From the NCBI GenBank assembly GCA_007988745.1, contig BJUT01000040.1, forward strand, positions 1 to 39,585: 39,585 bases of DNA, given 5' to 3'. The notes beneath the pieces are model-generated. The model was not told where the DNA came from. It searched no databases and worked only from the letters and a program-made list of their open reading frames with translations. Source of the DNA: Pseudoalteromonas atlantica. Lineage in GTDB: Bacteria > Pseudomonadota > Gammaproteobacteria > Enterobacterales > Alteromonadaceae. Each line of letters starts with the position of its first letter. Position 1 is the stretch's first letter. The translations under genes and the position numbers were made by a program. Shown here piece after piece: positions 28,294 to 35,450 of this stretch.

Positions 28294-28329
28294 AAAAAAG
28301 GCCTGTGTTCTTAGTGAACACAGGCCTTT
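28294..28329 (-). terminator. Threonine operon attenuator
   Basis: A 14-bp inverted repeat (AAAGGCCTGTGTTC / GAACACAGGCCTTT, loop of 5) with a T run on the minus strand, between the leader peptide and thrA. It is the expected Rho-independent attenuator: ribosome stalling at the Thr/Ile codons of thrL would favour an alternative fold and readthrough. Confidence 0.88.
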
Positions 28330-28354
28330 AAATTTGTTGCACCGACCTATGCCA

Positions 28355-28414
28355 CTATCCAGTAAGAATGGTGGTTGTAATAATAATGGTCAGTGCGCGA
28401 TTAATTGTTTTCAT
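28355..28414 (-). CDS. thrL: Thr operon leader peptide
   Basis: A 19-codon frame encodes MKTINRALTIIITTTILTG, with six threonine and five isoleucine codons packed together, then TAG. E. coli ThrL has the same Thr/Ile-rich design. The stop is about 25 bp before the attenuator hairpin and thrA starts further downstream on the same strand, so position and content both fit attenuation control by charged tRNA-Thr and tRNA-Ile. Confidence 0.92.
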   Translation of the reverse strand: MKTINRALTIIITTTILTG

Positions 28415-28445
28415 AGAGCTAAGACTGCCTTAACAAAGGCTATGC

Positions 28446-28451
28446 TGTCAA
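28446..28451 (-). promoter_or_regulatory. Candidate -35 box of the thr operon
   Basis: A perfect TTGACA on the minus strand lies 31 nt before the thrL start. No strong -10 hexamer is seen at 16-18 nt spacing, so the promoter is only half supported. Confidence 0.35.
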
Positions 28452-28495
28452 CCCCAAATTAAAAGATAAAACAGCCTTTTTGAACATGAAAAAAC

Positions 28496-28864
28496 CTAAT
28501 GAATGCCAAATTTATGCAAAACTTCACTTAAGGCCGATTTATTAATAGGTTTATTTATAAAGTCGATGGCACCAAGCTGCGCGACTTTTTGCTTCATTTG
28601 TTGTTGTATATCAGCGGAGATCACCAGTACAAAACACTCAATTTTTTCTGCCTTAATGCGCTCCAGCACTTGTACGCCGTCAACTTCTGGCATGGTTAAG
28701 TCTAAACACAAAAGATCAAATTGCTGCAAGCGTAAAAGTGCCAGCGCATCGGCCCCGTTTGCGGCTTGTTGAATGTCGGCACTCACGCACTCATTTAAAC
28801 AACGCACAACTTGTTTGCGTGCAACAGTGGAGTCATCACACACTAATATAGAAAATTTCATCAT
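28496..28864 (-). CDS. Stand-alone CheY-like response regulator receiver
   Basis: A 122-residue single receiver domain without an output domain. All phosphorylation residues are present: acidic pair D10-D11, phospho-acceptor D55 in LLCLDLTMP, S83 in the switch position and K105 in the KP pair. It probably acts by protein contact, as CheY-type proteins do. It is divergent from a histidine kinase gene 357 bp away, which may be its partner, although that kinase is interrupted. The gene runs toward the thr operon with no clear terminator between. Confidence 0.9.
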   Translation of the reverse strand: MMKFSILVCDDSTVARKQVVRCLNECVSADIQQAANGADALALLRLQQFDLLCLDLTMPEVDGVQVLERIKAEKIECFVLVISADIQQQMKQKVAQLGAIDFINKPINKSALSEVLHKFGIH

Positions 28865-29176
28865 GTTAACTACTAAAATAACCTTCTAAAAATTATAAAA
28901 ACGAGCCGTCCGTTGGTTTTTGCTATTCTAACACGTTCCTAAAACTCTAACACTTTGCTTGTTCGCATAATGTAATACTGTAACCTTACAATAAAACGTT
29001 AAATATTATTAATAATTGCCTTAGCTGCCTATTAAAAATCATCGTTTTTGTAATCTCAGTAGCCATTAAAATTAATTTAAATCAGTTTAGTGCACTATTA
29101 TTAAAACAAAACGACTCAATAGCTGGGCTATCTCTTTAAAATATAAATTTTTTATTTATTTTTAAGGTTTTATTGA

Positions 29177-29213
29177 CTAACTTTTAAGTTAGAAATTGCA
29201 ACTTAGATATAAT
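29177..29213 (+). promoter_or_regulatory. Palindrome and -10 box before the histidine kinase
   Basis: CTAACTT-TT-AAGTTAG (29177-29192) is a perfect 7+7 palindrome lying 15 bp upstream of a TATAAT (29208-29213). It could be a repressor or activator site at the kinase promoter. TATAAT ends only 8 bp before the first ATG, so the transcript would be nearly leaderless for that start; an in-frame ATG at 29237 is the alternative. The rest of the 357-bp gap (28865-29176) is AT-rich; a TATAAT on the minus strand (28897-28892) may serve the receiver gene. Confidence 0.4.
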
Positions 29214-29221
29214 TACACCGG

Positions 29222-30496
29222 ATGAGTAAATCCCATATGTTACAAAAAAGCCTTTCTAAGAAATTGTTAACTAATGTTTTATCAGTGTATTTTTTGCTTA
29301 CCTTTGTGGTGACATGTGGACAGGTGCTTGCAGAATTTGTAAATACTAAAGACTACATTCGTGATGAGCTAAGTACGCTACAAAAAACCTTTAGCCGAAG
29401 CTTAACACGCGCAATTTGGGAACTAAACACAAAGCAAACAATTACAACCGCAGAAGGCTTACTTGCTATACCTATGGTGGAGGGCATTATAGTGCGCGAC
29501 GACAGCGGTGAAATTATTTCGCAGCTGGGGCGCTCTTTGGATATACACAAACTTTATAACCAACAACTCGTACAAGAGGAAGTCATTATAGAGGACACCA
29601 AATCGGGTCTCTTTGGCTATACCTTTCCCCTAATTTTTGAATTTTCGGGGCGCGCTACTCAAGTAGGTGATGTGACCTTGTTCTCTAGCCGCGATGTGGT
29701 ATTTAGCCGAATAATGGTATCTATTTACTTTTTAATTGGTAACGCCATGATCAAAACCACCTTTTTGATCATTCTGTTTTTAATGGCATTTAGAAAGCTG
29801 CTCACCGACCCTTTAAACGAGTTAACCGATCAAATAGAAAACCTAGAGCTTGATGACTTAGAAGGTCAACACATAGACATTGAGACCGAAGAGCATAACG
29901 AGCTAAACGTTATGGAGCAGTCTTTTAATAACTTAATAGATAAAGTAGTTCAATACAGAAAAGAGCTTGAGCATACCCAACGTGAGTTGATTGTTAGTAA
30001 CGAAAAGCTCGACCAGCACAATATACAGCTTGAGCAAGATGTTGCCCGTAAAACGTCAAACTTAAGCCAAGCTATGATGGATTTACAACAGCAAAAGTAC
30101 GAACTAGAAAAACAAAAGCTGGTACTAACCGAAGAAGTTGATTTACGCAGACACACCGAAGAAGAATTATTAACTAAACAAAAAGAGCTTGAACGCTATC
30201 TAGACGAGCTAAGCCTTGCTCAAGAGCGCTTAGTAGGCACTGAAAAAATGGCTGCACTAGGCGGATTAGTCGCCGGTATTACACACGACATAAATACACC
30301 TATAGGGATTGGTGTAACCGCTATATCGTTTTTACAAGAGCGTTTAAACACGTTAGAAAATGCCTACAAAGAAAAAACATTATCGCCCAAAGCATTAGAA
30401 GAGTTTATAAACGAAGCTAAGCAAAGCAAAGCACAAGCTTGCTTACAACCAACCTTGATAGAGCCTCTGAGCTTATTGCCAGCTTTAAACAAATAG
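29222..30496 (+). CDS. N-terminal part of split histidine kinase (sensor, HAMP, phosphoacceptor)
   Basis: A 424-residue frame with sensor, membrane helices, coiled coil and H355, ending in about 20 out-of-frame residues (from AQACLQPTL). Without a catalytic domain it cannot autophosphorylate. The start could also be the ATG at 29237 (MLQKSLSKKLL), for which GGATGAG would serve as ribosome site. Confidence 0.6.
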   Translation: MSKSHMLQKSLSKKLLTNVLSVYFLLTFVVTCGQVLAEFVNTKDYIRDELSTLQKTFSRSLTRAIWELNTKQTITTAEGLLAIPMVEGIIVRDDSGEIISQLGRSLDIHKLYNQQLVQEEVIIEDTKSGLFGYTFPLIFEFSGRATQVGDVTLFSSRDVVFSRIMVSIYFLIGNAMIKTTFLIILFLMAFRKLLTDPLNELTDQIENLELDDLEGQHIDIETEEHNELNVMEQSFNNLIDKVVQYRKELEHTQRELIVSNEKLDQHNIQLEQDVARKTSNLSQAMMDLQQQKYELEKQKLVLTEEVDLRRHTEEELLTKQKELERYLDELSLAQERLVGTEKMAALGGLVAGITHDINTPIGIGVTAISFLQERLNTLENAYKEKTLSPKALEEFINEAKQSKAQACLQPTLIEPLSLLPALNK

Positions 30497-30999
30497 CGGT
30501 AGACCAAGCCAGTGAAGCTGTAAGAACAATTAACTTTAAAGATTATTTAAACGAAGTAATTTTATCGCTCCACCCTAAACTAAAAAAAACCAAGCACACC
30601 ATAAATTTACAGTGTCCGGATGATTTAGTTCTTAACCTGCCTGCAGGGGCAATTAGCCAAATTTTTACCAACTTGATTATGAACTCAATTATTCATGGTT
30701 TTGATAATATTGCGCAGGGCAATATTGATATAAATATTAGCGCCGATGACACACTCCTTATTATTGACTACACCGATAACGGCAATGGCGTAACAAAAGA
30801 GCAATTAGCCAAATTGTTTGACCCATTTTTTACTACAAAACGCGACCAAGGCGGCAGTGGGTTAGGCACACACATAACCTTTAACTTAGTTAAGCAAACA
30901 CTTAGCGGCTCAATAGAGGCAAGCAGTGAGCCTGGCAAAGGGCTTCATTACCATATTGAATTTCCTAAAAACATGCCAAAGCCATTATTTAATCAATAA
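30439..30999 (+). CDS. C-terminal part of split histidine kinase (ATPase domain)
   Basis: A 186-residue frame opening at a TTG with no convincing ribosome site and holding the complete HATPase domain. It overlaps the upstream frame by 58 bp in the -1 frame. It is probably not translated alone unless coupled to the upstream stop. Confidence 0.5.
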   Translation: MLTTNLDRASELIASFKQIAVDQASEAVRTINFKDYLNEVILSLHPKLKKTKHTINLQCPDDLVLNLPAGAISQIFTNLIMNSIIHGFDNIAQGNIDINISADDTLLIIDYTDNGNGVTKEQLAKLFDPFFTTKRDQGGSGLGTHITFNLVKQTLSGSIEASSEPGKGLHYHIEFPKNMPKPLFNQ

Positions 31000-31082
31000 C
31001 GGCTTTGCTTAAAATCAGCCATTTCGAGAACCCCATTTTATTGCTATGATTGAGCAAATTTAAAAGATGGAAAAGTTACCTT

Positions 31083-31991
31083 ATGTGGTTTAGTAACCTG
31101 ATTTGTTATCGCTTTAAGCAAGATGTTTCGTACACTCAAGAAGAGTTTGAAAAAGCGTTAGAACAAGATGTATTTCGCCCTTGTGGCTCTCAAGACCTTT
31201 CTACATTTGGTTGGACAAAAGCATTTGGTAAGCATGGTGACTCGCTGGCGCATTTTTCACAAAAAAGCATTTTAGTGTGTGCCAAACGTGAAGAAAAAGT
31301 GTTGCCTGCATCTGTTGTTAATGAAATGGTTGCCGAAAAAGTAGATCAAATAGAAGCGGAAGAAAACCGCCCTGTTAAAAAGAAAGAAAAAGACGAGTTA
31401 AAAGAAAACATTTTAACTACCTTATTACCTCAAGCGTTTAAAAAATCGAGCCTACAGTTTGCTTTTATTGACCAAGAAAACGGTTGGGTTGTAGTAAACA
31501 GCGGCAGTTTTAATAAAGCAGAAGAGCTACTTGCATTGCTGCGTAAGTCTCTGGGCACATTACCGGTAGTACCTGCTTTTGCAAACTACGACCTAGATGT
31601 TTTTTTAACTGATTGGTTAACTAACTTCAGCACCCCTGAAAACTTTGCTATAGGCTTTGATGCTGAGCTAGAAGAAGCCGACGACAGTGGCGCGCAGGTT
31701 AAACTAAAAGGTCATGATTTATCGTGTGATGAAGTTAAATCGCACCTAGAAAATGGTAAACGCGTGACCAAACTTGCACTTGATTGGCAAGAACGCCTGA
31801 AGTTTATGCTGCAAAACGATGGCTCTATCAAGCGTTTAAGCTACTCAGAAACTTTAAAAGAAGAAAACGCCGATATTCCTAAAGAAGATATGGCGGTTAA
31901 ATTAGATGCTGACTTTATTTTAGCCTCAGAAGAAATAAAGCTACTACTTGAAGAACTGACGGCCGGTTTAGGTGATGCAGAAGATTTATAA
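31083..31991 (+). CDS. rdgC: Recombination-associated protein RdgC
   Basis: A 302-residue DNA-binding ring protein; E. coli RdgC has 303. The ATG at 31083 (MWFSNLICYRF) matches the E. coli start MLWFKNLMVYRL, so the longer frame from 31050 is not used. Conserved blocks include FRPCGSQDLSTFGW, ILVCAKREEKVLP, LLRKSLGTLPVVP and KLALDWQERL. It is thought to bind double-stranded DNA and limit RecA access. It follows the split kinase gene and ends at a bidirectional terminator. Confidence 0.95.
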   Translation: MWFSNLICYRFKQDVSYTQEEFEKALEQDVFRPCGSQDLSTFGWTKAFGKHGDSLAHFSQKSILVCAKREEKVLPASVVNEMVAEKVDQIEAEENRPVKKKEKDELKENILTTLLPQAFKKSSLQFAFIDQENGWVVVNSGSFNKAEELLALLRKSLGTLPVVPAFANYDLDVFLTDWLTNFSTPENFAIGFDAELEEADDSGAQVKLKGHDLSCDEVKSHLENGKRVTKLALDWQERLKFMLQNDGSIKRLSYSETLKEENADIPKEDMAVKLDADFILASEEIKLLLEELTAGLGDAEDL

Positions 31992-32023
31992 AACGCTAAA
32001 ATTATAAGCGCTATTAAAACCAA

Positions 32024-32048
32024 AAAAAGCACGACTTAGTCGTGCTTT
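32024..32048. terminator. Bidirectional terminator between rdgC and the HDOD gene
   Basis: AAAAGCACGA / TCGTGCTTTT with a 5-nt loop CTTAG, A-rich before and T-rich after. It lies in the 82-bp gap between convergent genes and should work for both. Confidence 0.8.
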
Positions 32049-32073
32049 TTGCTTTTACCTTTATAACTGCTAA

Positions 32074-32913
32074 TTAGCTAAATGTGTCTTTTACATTTTC
32101 GAGCATGTCGTTGTATTCATCACTTGAAAATAGCTGCATAGAAGGAATAACGCCTTTATCTATGTAGGTTTGTAAAGCCGCTGATTTATCAGAAACCTGT
32201 AAAGTCCCCTCTAAAATAGCGCCAATACGAATAAAATCAACATAACCAATCTCTTCAGGGCGATACGTAGGGTCGGCCCAATGTCTAGCAACATTTACAA
32301 ATTCAGGTGGAAACTCCCACGCTCCCATAATTGAGCCACCAATTTTACCACTGAGCTTTTGAATTGCATGTGCTAAAAAGCTTGGGTTAGCAAACACCTC
32401 TGGGTGGCGCTCAGCTTCGGTTAAAATAGGCAATACACCAATGTTATATACCAACGACGCCAGCGTAATAGAGTCACTATTTAACGATGTACGTTTATTA
32501 TTTTGTAAATAAAACGCCATAAGCGTTATTGAATGCCCCGCCACATTTAGCGTTTTTTGCCACGCTTTACTCATGTAGCCTTTTATTAGCTCATTATTAG
32601 AAACAAACAGCTGCTCCATTGCCATTGCGGTTGCTATATTTTTAATTTGGCGTAAACCAATGCGAGTAACCGCTTGCTGTAAGTTAGACACTTTAACCAC
32701 TCGGCCCATAATTGCACTGTTAGCCACTTTGATCATGCGCGCTGAAAGAGCCGGGTCTTGCCCAATCACGTCTGACATTTGCATTAGGTTTACATCAGGG
32801 TTATCGGCCGCTTGGCGCACTTTAATTGCAACTTCAGGTAGCGTAGGTAAAACCAAAGTGTCGTTATTGATTCTATCAACCAAAATCGTTAATAGTGCAT
32901 TTTCTGTAGACAT
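32074..32913 (-). CDS. HDOD domain protein
   Basis: A 279-residue protein consisting mainly of one HDOD domain. The first part LPTLPEVAIKVRQAADNPD with the following VIGQDPALSARMIKVANSA is diagnostic, as is the AVTRIGLRQIKNIATAMAM helix. HDOD proteins are HD-like folds that usually lack the metal-binding HD pair and act in signalling, often tied to cyclic di-GMP or motility control. No output domain is fused. Its partner cannot be read from context. Confidence 0.9.
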   Translation of the reverse strand: MSTENALLTILVDRINNDTLVLPTLPEVAIKVRQAADNPDVNLMQMSDVIGQDPALSARMIKVANSAIMGRVVKVSNLQQAVTRIGLRQIKNIATAMAMEQLFVSNNELIKGYMSKAWQKTLNVAGHSITLMAFYLQNNKRTSLNSDSITLASLVYNIGVLPILTEAERHPEVFANPSFLAHAIQKLSGKIGGSIMGAWEFPPEFVNVARHWADPTYRPEEIGYVDFIRIGAILEGTLQVSDKSAALQTYIDKGVIPSMQLFSSDEYNDMLENVKDTFS

Positions 32914-33188
32914 AGAACTGTCATCCTTTTGTTTCTGGGCCGCAATGCAACTGCTAACCTCGGATAAAATGAGTAATACAATGAGTATTATCTAACTTAC
33001 CGATAAAGTTAAGAAAATTATATAAATTAATTGTTATTATCGCCTGTAGGCGCGGTACAACGCCAAACACTTGCTATTTACCATTTAGTTTTGCTTTAAT
33101 GCAGTCACTATAAGGAAACGTTTGTACGCGCTAGCAATTATATTTAAGCGTACAAATAATTAAACTTACTTTTTTAACAGGCAATCAA

Positions 33189-34889
33189 ATGATCTTAAAC
33201 AAAATTAGCCAAGCAATTTTACTCTCAGGCGTCGTTTTTCTTAGTGCATGCTCAGAGCAAGCCCCCTCTTCGACCGAAGCCACAGGTGTAGAACTTGCTC
33301 AAAAAAGTGCCGCGCAAGCTGGCCCAGATTTAATTAACATTGATAAACAACGTTTAGATATTTACACCGACTTTAGCCTAGAAGCCGACCTATCTCATTT
33401 AAGTGAGAATCAAAAAGCCATGGTTGCTAAGCTTATCGATGCCTCTAAAATTATGGACGAGCTATTTTGGAAGCAGGCTTTTGGCGATAATAAAGACGCT
33501 TTTTTAGCAAAACTAAGTGATGAAAAAGTACGTAAATTTGCTGATATTAACTACGGCCCTTGGGATCGTTTAAACGGTGACGAACCGTTTTTATCAGGTT
33601 ACAAAGAAAAAGCCCTTGGCGCACAATTCTACCCAGCCGACATAACAAAAGAAGAGCTAAATAACGCCGACGTAGAAGATAAAAAAGGCCTTTATTCATT
33701 AATTAAACGTGATGAGCAAGGTAACCTTTACAGCGTGCCTTACTCAAAAGAATACGCTGAGGAGTTAGCTAAAGCAGCAGAATTATTACGTGAAGCCAGT
33801 AAGCTTGCCGATGATAAAGAATTTGCTAATTACTTAAACCTACGTGCTGATGCACTACAAAAAGATGATTTTCAGGGTTCTGACTTTGCCTGGATGGACA
33901 TGAAAAATAACCCCGTTGATGTGGTTATTGGCCCAATTGAAACCTACGAAGATCAACTCTTCGGCTACCGCTCTGCTTATGAGTCGTATGTACTAATTAA
34001 AGATTTAAAATGGAGCGAGCGCCTAGCTAAATTTGCGGCCTTTTTACCAGAGCTGCAAAAAGGTCTACCGGTAGATGCTAAATATAAGCAAGAAGTGCCA
34101 GGTTCAGACGCCGATTTAAATGCTTACGATGTGGTTTACTATGCAGGACACTCAAATGCGGGCAGCAAAACTATTGCCATTAACTTACCAAACGATGAGC
34201 AAGTACAGCTTGAAAAAGGCACTCGTCGCCTGCAGCTTAAAAACGCAATGCGTGCAAAATTTGATAAAATTTTAGTGCCAATTGCTGAGCAGTTAATTGT
34301 ACCTGAGCAACGTAAGCATATTACCTTTAACGCCTTTTTTGCCAATACCATGTTTCACGAAGTGGCTCATGGCCTAGGTATTAAAAACACCATTACAAAT
34401 AAAGGCACTGTGCGCCAATCATTACAAGAGCACGCAAGTGCACTTGAAGAAGGTAAAGCCGATATTTTAGGTTTATACATGGTTGAGCAGTTACTTAAAA
34501 AAGGCGAAATTACCGAAGGCACATTAGAAGATTACTACACCACCTTTATGGCGGGTATATTCCGCTCAGTACGTTTTGGTGCATCAAGCGCACATGGTAA
34601 AGCCAACATGATCCGCTTTAACTTTTTTGCACAAGAAGGCGCTTTTTCTAAAAATGAAGAGGGCTTATACCGTGTAAATATGGAAAAAATGGGCGTGGCT
34701 ATGGCTAAGCTGTCGCGCTTAATTTTAACATTACAAGGTGACGGCGATTACGAAAAAGTAGATCAACTAATTGCCACTCATGGCGATATTAAAGAAGAGC
34801 TTGCTAAAGACTTAGAAAAACTAAGCCAAGCAAATATTCCGGTTGATGTAACCTTTAAACAAGGCAAAGACGTGTTAGGCCTTAACTAA
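33189..34889 (+). CDS. M49-like zinc metallopeptidase lipoprotein (dipeptidyl-peptidase III family)
   Basis: A 566-residue lipoprotein with lipobox LSAC (C21). The metal site is H390-E-V-A-H394 followed about 30 residues later by EEGKAD (E420, E421), which resembles the EECRAE/D element of peptidase family M49. Classical M49 enzymes have a six-residue HEXXGH; this protein has a five-residue HEVAHGLG, as seen in bacterial relatives annotated as dipeptidyl-peptidase 3 family or Zn-dependent hydrolases. The domain probably removes dipeptides at the cell envelope; the substrate is not known. It ends at a strong terminator shared with the convergent HIT gene. Confidence 0.8.
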   Translation: MILNKISQAILLSGVVFLSACSEQAPSSTEATGVELAQKSAAQAGPDLINIDKQRLDIYTDFSLEADLSHLSENQKAMVAKLIDASKIMDELFWKQAFGDNKDAFLAKLSDEKVRKFADINYGPWDRLNGDEPFLSGYKEKALGAQFYPADITKEELNNADVEDKKGLYSLIKRDEQGNLYSVPYSKEYAEELAKAAELLREASKLADDKEFANYLNLRADALQKDDFQGSDFAWMDMKNNPVDVVIGPIETYEDQLFGYRSAYESYVLIKDLKWSERLAKFAAFLPELQKGLPVDAKYKQEVPGSDADLNAYDVVYYAGHSNAGSKTIAINLPNDEQVQLEKGTRRLQLKNAMRAKFDKILVPIAEQLIVPEQRKHITFNAFFANTMFHEVAHGLGIKNTITNKGTVRQSLQEHASALEEGKADILGLYMVEQLLKKGEITEGTLEDYYTTFMAGIFRSVRFGASSAHGKANMIRFNFFAQEGAFSKNEEGLYRVNMEKMGVAMAKLSRLILTLQGDGDYEKVDQLIATHGDIKEELAKDLEKLSQANIPVDVTFKQGKDVLGLN

Positions 34890-34920
34890 CCCAACACGTA
34901 ATACTTTGTAATAGTTTAAT

Positions 34921-34956
34921 AAAGCGCTGTAGTTTATAACTGCAGCGCTTTTTTTA
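34921..34956. terminator. Bidirectional terminator between the M49-like and HIT genes
   Basis: A 14-bp stem with one G-T pair (AAAGCGCTGTAGTT / AACTGCAGCGCTTT), loop TAT, then a T run on the plus strand. The HIT stop codon (34934-34936, minus) lies at the loop, so one arm is coding sequence. Confidence 0.8.
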
Positions 34957-35344
34957 GCGCTATTATTTGCTCATCTGTGTATGGTTTTGCAGGAAACTTA
35001 CCCCACACCGGTGCAGGCCACGCAGCATCAGTTGTAAAACGTGCAATATGATGAATATGTAATTGCGGCACCATATTACCCAAAGCGGCCACGTTTAATT
35101 TATCAGGGCTAAACACTTGCATAATAAGCTTGCTGAGTTTGGCCGACTCTTTTAAATATACAATTTGATCGGCATCAGATAAATCGATGATCTCTTTTAA
35201 ATTAGGTTTTCTGGGCACCAATACAAACCAAGGGTATTGGCTGTCGTTAAGTAATAGCACCTTACATAAAGGCCAATCTGCCAGTTCTATACAATCGCGC
35301 TTAAGCTCTGGGGCGAGTTCAAAAGTGTGGTTCGTCATCGTCAC
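34934..35344 (-). CDS. HIT family nucleotide hydrolase/transferase
   Basis: A 136-residue HIT-fold protein. The histidine triad reads QLHIHHIARF (H96, H98, H99), so the third position of HxHxH is isoleucine, as in the subfamily with QLHxHxIxR; the central H98 should be the nucleophile. A conserved WPAPVWG lies downstream. Members hydrolyse dinucleotide polyphosphates or nucleoside phosphoramidates in the cytoplasm; the substrate is not evident. Convergent with the M49-like gene. Confidence 0.88.
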   Translation of the reverse strand: MTMTNHTFELAPELKRDCIELADWPLCKVLLLNDSQYPWFVLVPRKPNLKEIIDLSDADQIVYLKESAKLSKLIMQVFSPDKLNVAALGNMVPQLHIHHIARFTTDAAWPAPVWGKFPAKPYTDEQIIALKKALQL

Positions 35345-35450
35345 ATCCTAGTTAGTCTTTAATAATGGCCACTTTATAGCATTTATTTGCAGTTGCACAC
35401 GCTTAGCTTTACCATTTAATACAATATTTATAATAAGCTAAGGCAACCTT

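Larger units (their letters stand above)
29222..30999 (+). pseudogene. Histidine kinase split by a frameshift
   Basis: Two overlapping frames together make one sensor kinase. The first has two membrane helices (about 17-40 and 172-192), a HAMP-like linker, a long coiled coil and the phosphorylation helix with H355 in GITHDINTPIG. The second has the ATP-binding domain: TNLIMNSIIHGFDN (N box), DYTDNGNGV (G1) and GGSGLGTHITFNLV (G2). Adding one base in the AAA at 30428-30430 restores a 592-residue kinase reading EAKQSKSTSLLTTNLDRASELI through the joint (592 codons plus stop). The gene as given is therefore either a recent pseudogene or carries a sequence error. Confidence 0.8.

Noticed and set aside
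30425..30441. Programmed -1 frameshift in the histidine kinase
   Set aside because: No X-XXY-YYZ slippery heptamer or downstream pseudoknot is evident, and histidine kinases of this type are not known to use recoding. A one-base deletion is simpler.
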